64,000 nucleotides of DNA from Halarsenatibacter sp964630835. Its GTDB lineage: Bacteria > Bacillota > Halanaerobiia > Halanaerobiales > Halarsenatibacteraceae. The stretch covers positions 41,063-105,062 of the forward strand of contig CAZVZM010000002.1 in the NCBI GenBank assembly GCA_964630835.1, written 5' to 3'. Position numbers and translations under genes: made by a program. Positions 25,186-34,544 of this stretch are shown here, one piece after another (position 1 is the stretch's first letter; the number at the start of each line of letters is the position of its first letter). The notes beneath the pieces are model-generated. The model did not search any database and was not told the origin of the DNA. It saw only the letters and a program-made list of their open reading frames with translations.

Positions 25186-25416
25186 TTGTTTGACACATCA
25201 ACGCTGGGTAAATTTCTTGTGGGAACGGGAATAATGTTTGTTTTGCTGGGTTTTTTGCTCATGGCTGTGGATACTGGAGCTGGCTGGCCGGGAAATTTAC
25301 CGGGGGATATAAGGATAGAAGGGGAAAACTACTCCATTTACATTCCCCTGGCCACCATGCTTTTGTTGAGTGTGGTTCTCTCCCTGCTGCTGCGTATAAT
25401 AGGCTGGTTTTTATAG
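25186..25416 (+). CDS. DUF2905 small membrane protein
   Basis: This 76-residue protein has two predicted membrane helices (about 8-27 and 52-74) around a short loop with the family signature GWPGNLPGDI. Function is unknown. It begins at TTG with GGCAGGTGAG upstream, 20 bases after tatD, and is likely co-transcribed with it. Confidence 0.85.
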   Translation: MFDTSTLGKFLVGTGIMFVLLGFLLMAVDTGAGWPGNLPGDIRIEGENYSIYIPLATMLLLSVVLSLLLRIIGWFL

Positions 25417-25836
25417 AGAGAAAAATGTGAGGTTTTGTAAACGTGAAATTTTTTTCTGCTCAGCCCGACATCTTCTGAACCCGGGACATTTTATTCTTAA
25501 TTTAACAATTATTAACGGAAAAAATCTAAATTTAGTCTGGACCGCTGTCTCAAAAGTATTATAAATATATATAAATAACCTGACGTCAGGGAGGTAAAAT
25601 TGTCTTCCAACACTAATTATAATTAAATGAGGGCAATTCATTATGAGGGCACTTAAATCCTTTCAAATATATTATACAGGGCATTTTTCCGGATCAGTCG
25701 ATGAATTTTGTTTGAGTCACTTTCATAGTTTTTATTACCGGAAATTATAATGGAAGCTAAGAGGCTCCGTTCACAATGAAATTTTTCTTCTTTTATAATT
25801 TTGAGATTGTTGTCCGCAAACTGGGGGTGCTGCCTC
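25417..25836. other. 420-base intergenic region with repeat remnants
   Basis: No convincing gene is seen. Bases 25437-25490 hold weak traces of the repeat family (GTGAAATTTTTTTCTGC, ACCCGGGACA). A strong SD at about 25588 (GGGAGGTAAAATTG) precedes only an eight-codon frame. TGACGTCA at about 25582 is a perfect 8-base palindrome. Bases 25714-25789 are a repeat fragment. Confidence 0.5.
25714..25789. repeat. Rearranged fragment of the dispersed palindromic element
   Basis: AGTCACTTTCATAGTTTTTA (one inner arm) lies beside TGGAAGCTAAGAGGCTCCGT and TCACAATGAAATTTTTC (the other arm), but the central loop is lost. This gives a short hairpin 48 bases upstream of the butyrate kinase start. Confidence 0.65.
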
Positions 25837-26922
25837 ATGAAATTTTTCATTATAAATCCCGGTTCAACTTCAACTGAGGTTGCAGTTTTTCATAAAGATG
25901 AGGAAAGATGGCAGCAGGTTATCGAGCATTCCAGAGAAGATTTGGCTGAGTTTGATGCGGTTATTGATCAACTTGACTGGCGGGAGAGATTGATCAGAGA
26001 AGAGCTTAAAAAATCGGGTTTTACTCCCTCTGATTTTGAGGCTATTGTTGCCAGAGGGGGCCTGGTTGCTCCCATACCAGGGGGCACCTACCGTATAAAT
26101 GAGGAAATGAAGGAGGATCTCTTAAGCTGCAATTATGGAGAACACGCCTCAAATCTGGCGGGTGTCATTGCTCTGAGAATAGCAGAGGAGATGGATATAC
26201 CTGCTTATACCGTGAACCCTGTGGCGGTGGATGAATTCATTGATGTGGCAAGGATTTCCGGGCTCGCGGAGCTGCCCCGAAAATGTCAGTCTCATGCTCT
26301 AAATCTCAAGGGGGTTGCTCATCGCTGTGCAGCCGGGCTGGGAGAGAAATTGAGCGATATAAATTTGATAGGCTCTCATCTGGGCGGAGGGATATCCATT
26401 GCATCGCTTAAAGGGGGCAGGATAGTCGATGTTAACAATGCCAACCAGGGTGGACCTTTTTCCCCTGAGAGAACAGGGACTCTGCCCGCTATGGATTTGG
26501 TTGATTATATTTTCGAAGAAAATCCGGAAAAATCGGAGCTCAAGAAAATGCTGGTGGGCGGTGGAGGTTTAACAGCGTATCTGGGGACTTCCGATGCCCG
26601 GAAAGTAGAAAACATGATATCTGCTGGCGATAAAGAGGCTGAGAAAATTTATCAGGCCATGATCTATCAGATTGCCAGGGAAATTGGAAGAATGTCGACT
26701 GTCCTATCCGGCGATGTGGATGCGATATTTATTACTGGTGGGCTTGCTAATTCTCAATATATTACTGAAGAGCTTAAAGAAAAGGTGGAAAAAATTGCCC
26801 CGGTCCATATTTTTCCCGGATCAGATGAAGCCAGAAATCTGGCAGATGGAGCATTAAGAGTTCTTCAGGGAGAAGAAAAAGCCAAAAATTACAGCGAATC
26901 CCGCCTGGATACAGGAGTTTGA
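25837..26922 (+). CDS. buk: Butyrate kinase
   Basis: This 361-residue ASKHA-family kinase converts butyryl phosphate and ADP to butyrate and ATP, or runs in reverse with other acyl groups. Diagnostic blocks are FIINPGSTSTEVAVF, ARGGLVAPIPGGTY, GSHLGGGISIASLKGGRIVD, GPFSPERTGTLP, VGGGGLTAYLGTSD and FITGGLA. The start is ATG 25837, eight bases after GGGGGT. The usual partner, phosphate butyryltransferase (ptb), is not in the window, so it could also serve branched-chain acyl phosphates. It is followed after 57 bases by the DegS/DegU-like pair, which may or may not share its transcript. Confidence 0.94.
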   Translation: MKFFIINPGSTSTEVAVFHKDEERWQQVIEHSREDLAEFDAVIDQLDWRERLIREELKKSGFTPSDFEAIVARGGLVAPIPGGTYRINEEMKEDLLSCNYGEHASNLAGVIALRIAEEMDIPAYTVNPVAVDEFIDVARISGLAELPRKCQSHALNLKGVAHRCAAGLGEKLSDINLIGSHLGGGISIASLKGGRIVDVNNANQGGPFSPERTGTLPAMDLVDYIFEENPEKSELKKMLVGGGGLTAYLGTSDARKVENMISAGDKEAEKIYQAMIYQIAREIGRMSTVLSGDVDAIFITGGLANSQYITEELKEKVEKIAPVHIFPGSDEARNLADGALRVLQGEEKAKNYSESRLDTGV

Positions 26923-26979
26923 TGAAATGAACTCTGGAAGGGACTTCAGGAACTATGCCTTAAATCATGAGGTGAAAAA

Positions 26980-28137
26980 ATGACTGGACCGGATGAACTA
27001 AGCAGCAGTCTGGAAGAGATAATAAATAAGACTGTTTCCTATCTGCAGGAGAGCAAAAGCGATGTATTTTCTATTGCCGAATCCTCCCGCCAGGAGCTTA
27101 AAAATATTAAAAGCGAACTGGAAATGGTTGAGGAGGACATTAAAGAGGTTATCGATGAACTCGATCGGCAGGAGAGGATTAACAGGCAGGCCAGAAGAAG
27201 ACTCATGGAGGTCAGCAGGGATTTTGAGGAATATTCGGAGGAAGAGGTAAAAGAGGTTTATGAAAAGGCGGAAGAATCCTCGGTGGAAATTGCCGTTCTG
27301 AGAGAAAAAGAGCAGCAGCTTCAGAACCGCAGGAGAAAACTGGAAGAAAAATACCAGCATGTAAAGAAAACCCTGGAGCGCTCGGAGAGTCTGATAAATC
27401 GCCTGAGCATGATGAGAGATTTTATCGAGGGCAGGCTTGCTGATATAACTGATTATTTTGAGGATATGCAGGACAGAGAAAAATTTGTTATGAGGATTAT
27501 TCAGACCCAGGAAGAGGAGAGAAAAAGGGTGGCAAGGGAGATACATGACGGGCCGGCTCAGACCCTGGCCAACCTTGTTATGCGGGTTGAGGTAGCTCAA
27601 AATTTGCTTCACAAAGATCTGGAAAAGGCGGATGAAGAACTGCAGGAGCTGAAAAAAATGATCCGGGGCTCTGTAAAGGATGTGAGAAAAATAATTTATG
27701 ACCTGCGCCCCATGAGCCTGGATGACCTTGGACTTTTACCCACGCTCCGCAAGTATATTGAAGATTTTAATGAGGAGACAGAAATCGATATTGATTTTGA
27801 AGTGCTCAAAGAGGCGAAAGACCTGAGTTCTTCTCATGAAATAACGATATTTCGCCTCGTGCAGGAGGCTCTAAACAATATGCGCAAACACTCCCGCGCT
27901 AACAGTGGCAAAGTCCGGCTGGAGTTTGCGGAGGAAAATATAAATATTTTGATTTCTGATGATGGGGTCGGTTTTAGTCCAGAGGCAGATCAGGGTAATA
28001 GTTACGGCATAACCAGCATGAAGGAGAGATGTAACCTGCTGGATGGGGACTTCAAAATAGATTCCTGCAATGATGGGGGGACAAGAATAAGCATAAAACT
28101 GCCACTATCTTTCAGAAAGGATGATAGCGATGGCTGA
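26980..28137 (+). CDS. DegS-like soluble sensor histidine kinase
   Basis: This 385-residue kinase lacks membrane helices. Residues of about 1-175 are nearly all charged heptad-rich coiled coil, as in DegS. A HisKA_3 domain follows, with the phosphorylated His189 in VAREIHDGPAQTLANLVMR, then a HATPase domain with RLVQEALNNMRKHS (N box), ISDDGVGF (G1) and SYGITSMKERC (G2). It probably senses a cytoplasmic signal and phosphorylates the response regulator whose gene overlaps its end by eight bases. Targets in this organism are unknown; in Bacillus the pair controls secreted enzymes, motility and biofilm. Confidence 0.9.
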   Translation: MTGPDELSSSLEEIINKTVSYLQESKSDVFSIAESSRQELKNIKSELEMVEEDIKEVIDELDRQERINRQARRRLMEVSRDFEEYSEEEVKEVYEKAEESSVEIAVLREKEQQLQNRRRKLEEKYQHVKKTLERSESLINRLSMMRDFIEGRLADITDYFEDMQDREKFVMRIIQTQEEERKRVAREIHDGPAQTLANLVMRVEVAQNLLHKDLEKADEELQELKKMIRGSVKDVRKIIYDLRPMSLDDLGLLPTLRKYIEDFNEETEIDIDFEVLKEAKDLSSSHEITIFRLVQEALNNMRKHSRANSGKVRLEFAEENINILISDDGVGFSPEADQGNSYGITSMKERCNLLDGDFKIDSCNDGGTRISIKLPLSFRKDDSDG

Positions 28138-28771
28138 AAATATCAATGTTCTGGTGGCCGATGATCACAAGCTGGTTAGAGAAGGAATATGCAAACTCCT
28201 TAATATTTTTTCCGGAGTCGAAGTTGTCGGGCAGGCTGAGGATGGGCTTGAGGCAGTGTCTTTAGTGAGGGATTACTTTCCCGATCTGGTGCTTCTGGAT
28301 TTAAACATGCCCCGAATGAATGGTATAGACGCGATTCATAAAATCAAAGAGATCAGCCCCCAGATCAAAGTAATAATTTTGACAATACACGACGATGAAG
28401 AATACGTCTATAAAGTTACTTCTGCTGGAGCAGAGGGTTTTATACAGAAGGATATTACGTCTGAGGAGCTGGAGGAAGCTATTCATGAGGTAATGAATGG
28501 AGGAACTGTTTTTCCGCGCACGATCTCCCCAGATGTGCCAGATGATGATGGAGATGTGCCTGATTACCGCGAACTTTTGAGCGATCGTGAATACGAGGTG
28601 CTTACTTTACTGGCCAGGGGAATGAGCAACAGAGAAATAGCTGAGGAGCTTTTCATCAGCGAAAAAACAGTAAAGAATCATGTGAGCAATGTTCTGCGCA
28701 AGCTGGATGTAAACGATAGAACTCAGGCTGTAATAACAGCGTTAAAACAGGGGCTGGTTTCTCTCAGTTAA
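28130..28771 (+). CDS. DegU/NarL-type response regulator
   Basis: This 213-residue regulator has a receiver domain (VLVADDHKLVREGI, phosphorylated Asp57 in LLDLNMPRMNG, Lys in FIQKDI) and a C-terminal LuxR-type helix-turn-helix (LSDREYEVLTLLARGMSNREIAEELFIS then EKTVKNHVSNVLRKLDV). I start at ATG 28130, eight bases after AAAGGA; an ATG three codons earlier also fits. It overlaps the kinase gene, so the two form a co-translated two-component system. Its binding sites were not identified. Confidence 0.92.
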   Translation: MAENINVLVADDHKLVREGICKLLNIFSGVEVVGQAEDGLEAVSLVRDYFPDLVLLDLNMPRMNGIDAIHKIKEISPQIKVIILTIHDDEEYVYKVTSAGAEGFIQKDITSEELEEAIHEVMNGGTVFPRTISPDVPDDDGDVPDYRELLSDREYEVLTLLARGMSNREIAEELFISEKTVKNHVSNVLRKLDVNDRTQAVITALKQGLVSLS

Positions 28772-28838
28772 AACTTCTTTAAAGGTATTCAACCTGCCCG
28801 AAGCAATTAAAAATAATTTTCTGACTTTTCCACTTCCC

Positions 28839-28868
28839 TTGACCTGACTGGCCGTGAGGGCGTATAAT
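28839..28868 (+). promoter_or_regulatory. Sigma-A type promoter for ksgA
   Basis: TTGACC and a perfect TATAAT are 18 bases apart, 57 bases before the ksgA start. Confidence 0.7.
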
Positions 28869-28925
28869 TAAGGGTGGAAGAAAATATGTCGATCAGGTTT
28901 TATAGGAAAAGCTGGAGGAGATTGC

Positions 28926-29846
28926 GTGTCTGAAAAAGAAGAAAGAGAAGAAAAAGAAGAGAAAATAACAACGCCATCTGCTGTCAGAAAAATATTGAAA
29001 AGATTTAATATATCCAGCGAGCGCTCGATGGGCCAGCATTTCCTGGTTGACGAAGGGGTGCTGAATACACTGATGTCGGCAGCAGATCTTGCCGCCGATG
29101 ATAGAGTGATAGAAATAGGTCCCGGTCTCGGAGCTTTGACAGGGGCGGTGCTGGAGGAAGTACCGCAGGGAGAGCTGCTGGCAGTGGAAAAGGACAGAAG
29201 GCTTTATGATATTTTGAATGAACTTTTTGGGGCCCGGGAAAACCTGGAGTTGATCTGTGAAGATGCTCTGGAGGTTGACTGGGATTTGCTGCTGGGAGAA
29301 AAAGGGTATAGCCATAATGATTACACACTCATGGCCAATCTTCCTTACTATATTACAAGCCCTCTCATCAGAAAATTTCTTGAAATCGATCTGGCTCCTG
29401 ATCAAATGATACTCATGGTACAGAAGGCGGTGGCGGAAAGAATCACCGCCGCTCCCGGAAACAAAAGTTATGGTATATTAAGTGTGGCCGTGCAATTTTA
29501 CTGCTATCCTGAAATTATAGACTTTGTGCCTCCGCAATCCTTTTTGCCAGCTCCGGAAGTTAAATCAGCCATCATAAGGCTGAAATTAAGCCGGAGTCCC
29601 CGCTTTAAGCCTGAAAGCAGGGAGACTTTTTTTGCTGTGCTGAGAGCGATGTTTCAACAGCGGAGGAAGATGCTGCGCAATTCGCTCAGTCAGGCAGCTG
29701 AGATGGATTTGAGCAAAGAGGAGACAAAAAAAGCACTGGCAGAGGCAGGGATAGAAAGCAGTCTGCGGGGAGAGAAGCTCTTTATTTCGGAAATAGTTGA
29801 GCTGAGCGATGCTGTCAGCAAAATAACAGCCGGGAACGGTGATTAA
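28926..29846 (+). CDS. rsmA: 16S rRNA dimethyladenosine transferase
   Basis: This 306-residue SAM-dependent enzyme dimethylates two adjacent adenosines in the 3' hairpin of 16S rRNA (KsgA/RsmA). It has SMGQHFLVDEGVL, SAM motif I VIEIGPGLGALTGAVL, ICEDALEVDW and the catalytic ANLPYYITSPLI. A highly charged stretch of 15 residues precedes the domain. The GTG start lies six bases after GGAGGAG. The gene has its own promoter. The YkuK-like gene begins one base after its stop. Confidence 0.94.
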   Translation: MSEKEEREEKEEKITTPSAVRKILKRFNISSERSMGQHFLVDEGVLNTLMSAADLAADDRVIEIGPGLGALTGAVLEEVPQGELLAVEKDRRLYDILNELFGARENLELICEDALEVDWDLLLGEKGYSHNDYTLMANLPYYITSPLIRKFLEIDLAPDQMILMVQKAVAERITAAPGNKSYGILSVAVQFYCYPEIIDFVPPQSFLPAPEVKSAIIRLKLSRSPRFKPESRETFFAVLRAMFQQRRKMLRNSLSQAAEMDLSKEETKKALAEAGIESSLRGEKLFISEIVELSDAVSKITAGNGD

Positions 29847-29847
29847 T

Positions 29848-30327
29848 ATGGAATTTATCAGCCCGACCGATGGGAGAATGACTCTCAAAGAGACCTACAA
29901 AACAATAATGAAGTTTATTGAGCAGCACCCTGAGAACAGTTATAAATTAATTATAGGAACTGATTCTCAACCCGGGGGTGACAACTGCTCCTATGTTACT
30001 GCTATTGTCATTTACAGGAAGGGTCGGGGAGGCAGGTTTTTTTATCACCGGGATAAATCTCCCAATAAATGTGGAATGAAGCAGAGAATATATTATGAGG
30101 TTTCCCGCAGCCTGGATATAGCCAGCAAGCTTACAGGTTTTCTGGCTGAGGAAGAGGATCTTGATGAGGATATCGAGATAGAAATTCATGTGGATGTTGG
30201 AGAAAAAGGTCCCACCAGCGCTATCATCAAGGAAGTAGTGGGTATGGTTGTGGGCAGCGGTTACGATGCTTTCATAAAACCGCAGGCTTATGCTGCCTCA
30301 ACTGTTGCTGACAAATACACCCGCTAA
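29848..30327 (+). CDS. YkuK family ribonuclease H-like protein (DUF458)
   Basis: This 159-residue protein matches the DUF458/YkuK family. Recognisable parts are the N-terminal FISPTDGRMTLKETY, the acidic core strand LIIGTDSQPG (first Asp of an RNase H-like fold) and HVDVGEKGPTS. Function is unproven; the fold suggests nucleic acid cleavage or binding. It follows ksgA by one base, so it is translationally coupled and probably acts in RNA metabolism, but that is inference. The long purine-free gap seen in other spore formers (veg, ssp genes) is not here. Confidence 0.8.
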   Translation: MEFISPTDGRMTLKETYKTIMKFIEQHPENSYKLIIGTDSQPGGDNCSYVTAIVIYRKGRGGRFFYHRDKSPNKCGMKQRIYYEVSRSLDIASKLTGFLAEEEDLDEDIEIEIHVDVGEKGPTSAIIKEVVGMVVGSGYDAFIKPQAYAASTVADKYTR

Positions 30328-30375
30328 CTATACCTCAAAAATGTTAAATTTTTAATGTGAGGGGAGTATAACAGG

Positions 30376-32019
30376 TTGGATTTAACTTCGATGCTGGTCG
30401 GTCTTTTTGGAGGCCTTGCCATTTTTATATACGGAATGAAACAGATGAGCGAGGGCCTGCAAAAGGTGGCCGGCAAAAGATTGCGCCACCTGCTGGCTTC
30501 GCTGACCGGGCGTCCCCTTAAATCAATTTTTGTGGGCACCGGTGTTACTGCCCTGGTTCAAAGCAGCAGTGCCACAACAGTTATGGTGATAGGTTTCGTC
30601 AACGCCGGATTAATGACCCTGGGTCAGTCTATCGGGGTAATTATTGGGGCCAACATCGGCACAACGATTACCGCTCAGCTCATATCCTTTCGCCTGGAAG
30701 ATTACGCTTTCCACGCCATAATCATTGGAGTCTTCATATTTCTTTTTGCCAGCGACAGAAGAAAACAGTATCTGGGTCAGTGCCTTCTGGGGTTTGGCCT
30801 TCTTTTCCTGGGTTTAAGGACTATGAGTGAAATGATGGAACCCCTGAGGGATTCGGCCTTTTTTGTTGAATTGATGGGAACCTTTGGCACCTATCCTATT
30901 CTGGGTCTGCTGATAGGAGCTTTTGTAACAATAGCCGTGCAGAGCAGCACGGCTTCCTTCGGCATAATGATAGGCCTGGCCGGAGCGGGTGTGCTGGACT
31001 ATCAGATTGCGATCCCCATAATCCTCGGGACAAATGTTGGCACCACGGTGACAGCTGCCCTCTCCAGCATTGGAGCAAATATTACCGCCAAAAGAGCTGG
31101 AGCTGCTCATTTTATGTTTAATGTGCTGGGTTCGGTGATTTTCCTGGTTCTAATTTACATAATCCCCGGCTTTACGGCCGGCCTGGAGGCGATAATTTCG
31201 AGGTTTTCTCTGATAGCCGGACAGCAGCCGTCCCTGGAGAGGATGCTGGCCAATACCCACACCTTATTTAATATCATAAATGCTCTTATCTGGCTCCCTT
31301 TTATGGGGGTGCTGGAACGAGGAGTTAAGCGATTAATACCGGGAGAGGATATGACAATAAAGCGGGGCTTAAGCTTCGTCGATAAAAGGATGTACAGCAC
31401 CCCCGGCATGGCCATGGATCAGGTTAAGCAGGAAGTTCTGCGCATGCAGGAAATAAGCAGGGATATGGTGGAGGAAGCCATGGATGCCCTTATCAGAGCT
31501 GATTCGGATCTGGCAGAGCAGGTTATAAGGAAAGAGGAGATAATAAACGAAATTGAGGAGGACCTTCTTCACTTTTTGGCCGACCTCCCGGGAGAAAATC
31601 TTTCCGAGGAAGATTTGAGACTTAGAGATTATTACATATCCCTTGTCGATGCTATTGAAAACATAGCCGATGATGCCGATGATCTGGCTGATCTTGCCAT
31701 ATATCTTCGGGAAAATAAAATAGAATTTTCCGATGAAGCAATTAATACTTTAGAAGAATTGAAGGGTAATATAATTGAACTGCTCGATAAATCCATAGAA
31801 ATGGTGGATGAGGACGACTACGACCTGGTTCCCGATCTCATAAAGGGAGAAAAAGATATGGATGGATGGCAGCTGGAGTACCGCAACGATCATCTGGAGA
31901 GGCTTAAAGATGGTATATGTGAGCCCTCAGCTGGAATCATCTATCTGGAAGCAATTGAGGATGTCGAACATCTAACCGATCACCTGGCTGATATGGCCCA
32001 TACACTCATGGAAAGATAA
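30376..32019 (+). CDS. Na/Pi cotransporter family protein with PhoU-like domain
   Basis: This 547-residue membrane protein has about eight to ten membrane helices in residues 5-315 and two inverted QSSS repeats (VQSSSATTVMVIGFVNAG, VQSSTASFGIMIGLAG) typical of the NptA/PNaS family. A cytosolic PhoU-like helical domain follows at about 345-545. It should take up phosphate (or a related anion) with sodium, a good match to a high-sodium habitat. It starts at TTG, about ten bases after AGGGGAG. It has no pst or phoB genes nearby. Confidence 0.9.
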   Translation: MDLTSMLVGLFGGLAIFIYGMKQMSEGLQKVAGKRLRHLLASLTGRPLKSIFVGTGVTALVQSSSATTVMVIGFVNAGLMTLGQSIGVIIGANIGTTITAQLISFRLEDYAFHAIIIGVFIFLFASDRRKQYLGQCLLGFGLLFLGLRTMSEMMEPLRDSAFFVELMGTFGTYPILGLLIGAFVTIAVQSSTASFGIMIGLAGAGVLDYQIAIPIILGTNVGTTVTAALSSIGANITAKRAGAAHFMFNVLGSVIFLVLIYIIPGFTAGLEAIISRFSLIAGQQPSLERMLANTHTLFNIINALIWLPFMGVLERGVKRLIPGEDMTIKRGLSFVDKRMYSTPGMAMDQVKQEVLRMQEISRDMVEEAMDALIRADSDLAEQVIRKEEIINEIEEDLLHFLADLPGENLSEEDLRLRDYYISLVDAIENIADDADDLADLAIYLRENKIEFSDEAINTLEELKGNIIELLDKSIEMVDEDDYDLVPDLIKGEKDMDGWQLEYRNDHLERLKDGICEPSAGIIYLEAIEDVEHLTDHLADMAHTLMER

Positions 32020-32059
32020 AATGTTTCTCCCCTTAGGTTTGGTTTCCTGCCTCAGAATA

Positions 32060-32145
32060 GTGCTGTTTTAGCGAGGGCTCCTGCCTGAGCTTACGTTCAG
32101 CACCGCACACCCTGAGCCGGGGACACTACTTTGGGGCCATGGACC
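32060..32145. repeat. Remnant sharing the second module of the dispersed element family
   Basis: GCGAGGGCTCCTGCCTGAGC, CCCTGAGCCGGGGACACTA and GGGGCCATGGACC match parts of the copies at 10305 and 22021. The palindromic arms and terminal repeats are absent. Confidence 0.55.
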
Positions 32146-32185
32146 GAAATTATAATATGTATTTTTGAGAAATAGAGGTTTTTCC

Positions 32186-33070
32186 ATGGACAGGATTTCT
32201 CGCAGCAAAACCGGTAAAAATATTATATACATTAGCCTGGCTGCCAATATTTTTCTGGCAGTCTTTAAAATAATTCTGGGCATTTTTGCCGCCAGTGCAG
32301 CCCTGGTAGCTGACGGTTTTCATTCTTTTGCTGATATTATTACCACCCTGGGAGTGCTGGCGGCAATACTGGTGTCAAAACAGCCACCGGATGAAGATCA
32401 TCATTATGGCCATGGACAGGCTGAACCCCTGGCTGCTATGGGCCTGGGACTGATTTTGCTGGGCACAGCATTTTTTCTGGGGCGAGATATGCTCTCCCGG
32501 CTTATAGCTGAAGAAATTGTTTTGCCGGGAAATATTGCTCTGATAGGAATAATAGTATCTCTGGGGATTAAAGAGACTCTCTATCGCTATGTGATGAAGG
32601 TGGGCGAAAAAATTGACAGTTCCGCCCTCAGGGCTGATGCCTGGCATCATCGCAGCGATGCCATCTCTTCCCTGGCGGCGGGGGCAGGAATACTGGGAGC
32701 TCGCCTGGGCTTACCTCTGCTTGATCCTCTGGCCGGATTTGTGGTGGCTCTTTTGATTTTTAGGGTATCCTATAAAATATTTAAAGGGGCCCTCAGCAGA
32801 CTGCTGGGAAAGGGTCCCTCACCCGCAAAGATAAAGAACATCGAAAGTGCAATCGGAGAGGTGGAGGGAGTAATTGAAGTAGGGGAAGTCAAAGGTCTTT
32901 ATCATGGTCCTCATCTGTACCTCGATGTTAAGGTTGCAGTTGAGGGGGAGATTTCAGTTTCTGAGGGGCATGAAATTGCCGTAAAGGTGCGCAAAAAAGT
33001 GGAGAGACTGTATGAAGAAGCCGAGGAAGTTTTAGTTCATGTGGATCCGGCCGAATTCGAGGAGGGCTGA
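32186..33070 (+). CDS. Cation diffusion facilitator family metal exporter
   Basis: This 294-residue transporter exports divalent metals (Zn, Fe, Mn or Co) in exchange for protons. The metal-site motifs are DGFHSFADI in helix 2 and DAWHHRSDAISS in helix 5; the first has the D-x3-D-like spacing and the second HxxxD. Six membrane helices are followed by a cytosolic ferredoxin-like domain (from about 205) with HVDPAE at the end. Between helices 2 and 3 is an Asp/His-rich loop, PDEDHHYGHGQ. I start at ATG 32186, seven bases after AGAGG. The decarboxylase gene starts two bases after its stop. Confidence 0.92.
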   Translation: MDRISRSKTGKNIIYISLAANIFLAVFKIILGIFAASAALVADGFHSFADIITTLGVLAAILVSKQPPDEDHHYGHGQAEPLAAMGLGLILLGTAFFLGRDMLSRLIAEEIVLPGNIALIGIIVSLGIKETLYRYVMKVGEKIDSSALRADAWHHRSDAISSLAAGAGILGARLGLPLLDPLAGFVVALLIFRVSYKIFKGALSRLLGKGPSPAKIKNIESAIGEVEGVIEVGEVKGLYHGPHLYLDVKVAVEGEISVSEGHEIAVKVRKKVERLYEEAEEVLVHVDPAEFEEG

Positions 33071-33072
33071 AG

Positions 33073-34479
33073 ATGGATAGAGAGACATTTCGTCAGTTTG
33101 GCCATGAGATGGTGGACTGGATAGCTGACTATTTCAAAGATGTGGAAAATTATCAGGTGAAATCCGAAGTGAGTCCCGGTGACATCAGGAAAAAACTGCC
33201 TGAAGCTCCTCCCGAGCAGGGCGAGAATATGGAGGAGATATGGCAGGACTTTCAGGATATTATACTCCCCGGGATTACCCACTGGCAGCACCCGGGATGG
33301 TTTGGCTATTTCCCGGCCAATAACAGCCCGGCTTCGGTGCTGGGCGAGCTTCTCTCGGCTGGCCTGGGTATTCAGGGAATGGTCTGGGCTACCTCGCCGG
33401 CAGCAGAAGAACTTGAAGAGGTGGTGCTCACCTGGCTTAGAAAAATGCTGGGCCTGCCCGATAATTTCAGGGGGGTTATTCAGGATACAGCATCTACCGC
33501 CACCCTCTGTTCTCTACTGACAGCCCGTGAAGCTGTCACAGACTATAAAAGCAGCAGCGAGGGTGTCCCGGGCGATTTAAGGGTATATGCTTCCAGGCAG
33601 GCTCACTCAAGCGTTGAAAAAGGGGTCAGACTGGCAGGATTTGGCAGCAAAAATCTTGTTCAGGTGGAAAACGACAGCGAGTATGCTATGATACCGTCCA
33701 AACTCCGCGAAGCAATTCAAAGGGACCGACGGGAGGGATTAAAACCTGCCTGCGTTGTTGCCACAGCGGGGACTACCTCCTCCGCCGCCATCGATCCCCT
33801 GAAGGAGATAGGAGAAATTTGCACTGAGGAAGAGATCTGGCTGCATGTGGATGGAGCTTATGCCGGCACCGCTGCTATTCTTGAGGAAAAAAAAGATATG
33901 CTGGCGGGGGTAGAGCACATCGATACCTTTGTATTTAATCCCCATAAATGGATGATGACCAATTTTGACTGCTCTGCCTATTTTGTTAAAGATCCCGAAG
34001 CACTGATTAAGACTATGTCCGCAGATCCGGAGTATCTTAAAACAGCTCAGGATGATGAGGTCAATAACTACCGCAACTGGGGAATTCAGCTGGGAAGACG
34101 CTTCAGGGCCCTCAAACTGTGGTTTGTACTGAGGGATTACGGAGTTCAGGGACTCCAGGAAATTATTAAAAATCACATTGATCTGGCCCGTGATTTTGGA
34201 AACTGGATCAAAAAAAGCAAAAATTTTGAGCTGATGGCTCCTGTTAATTTGAGCCTGGTCTGTTTTCGCTGGAACGATGCTTCTAGCAGCCAGGAGGAGC
34301 TTGACAGAAAAAATCAACTTCTGCTCAAGAAAATAAATGACTCGGGGGAGATTTTTCTCACCCACACCAGGCTTGATGGCAGATATACAATTAGATTTGT
34401 AGTGGGGCAGCGCACAACAGAGGCCCGGCATGTAAGGAGAGCTCAGGAAATTATTGAGCGCGAAGCAGAAAAGTTATAA
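33073..34479 (+). CDS. Aromatic-L-amino-acid decarboxylase family (group II PLP decarboxylase)
   Basis: This 468-residue enzyme resembles aromatic amino acid decarboxylases. It begins with the typical FRQFGHEMVDWIADY, has WQHPGWFGYFPAN for substrate binding, TASTATLCSLLTAREA, the His that stacks on PLP in RQAHSSVEKG, HVDGAYAG and the PLP-lysine motif FNPHKWMMTNFDCSA. It would make tryptamine, tyramine, phenethylamine or a related amine; the substrate is not decided by sequence. Amine export genes are not adjacent. It is tightly coupled to a metal exporter gene (two-base gap), a link I cannot explain. Confidence 0.9.
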   Translation: MDRETFRQFGHEMVDWIADYFKDVENYQVKSEVSPGDIRKKLPEAPPEQGENMEEIWQDFQDIILPGITHWQHPGWFGYFPANNSPASVLGELLSAGLGIQGMVWATSPAAEELEEVVLTWLRKMLGLPDNFRGVIQDTASTATLCSLLTAREAVTDYKSSSEGVPGDLRVYASRQAHSSVEKGVRLAGFGSKNLVQVENDSEYAMIPSKLREAIQRDRREGLKPACVVATAGTTSSAAIDPLKEIGEICTEEEIWLHVDGAYAGTAAILEEKKDMLAGVEHIDTFVFNPHKWMMTNFDCSAYFVKDPEALIKTMSADPEYLKTAQDDEVNNYRNWGIQLGRRFRALKLWFVLRDYGVQGLQEIIKNHIDLARDFGNWIKKSKNFELMAPVNLSLVCFRWNDASSSQEELDRKNQLLLKKINDSGEIFLTHTRLDGRYTIRFVVGQRTTEARHVRRAQEIIEREAEKL

Positions 34480-34491
34480 ATCCTGGATTTT

Positions 34492-34525
34492 CTCCATAAC
34501 CGTTTATGAAATTTACGAAATATTC
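34492..34525. repeat. Terminal fragment of the dispersed element before hisK
   Basis: TCTCCATAACCGTTTATGAAATTTACGA (34491-34518, imperfect) matches the left terminal region of the copy at 13939 and the reverse of the right end of the copy at 54207. It overlaps the stretch an over-long hisK reading frame would use. Confidence 0.5.
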
Positions 34526-34544
34526 ACGGGGAGGCAGGCGATTG

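Noticed and set aside
25588..25627. Strong SD followed by TTG in the gap before butyrate kinase
   Set aside because: The frame closes after eight codons; without conservation data it cannot be called a leader peptide.
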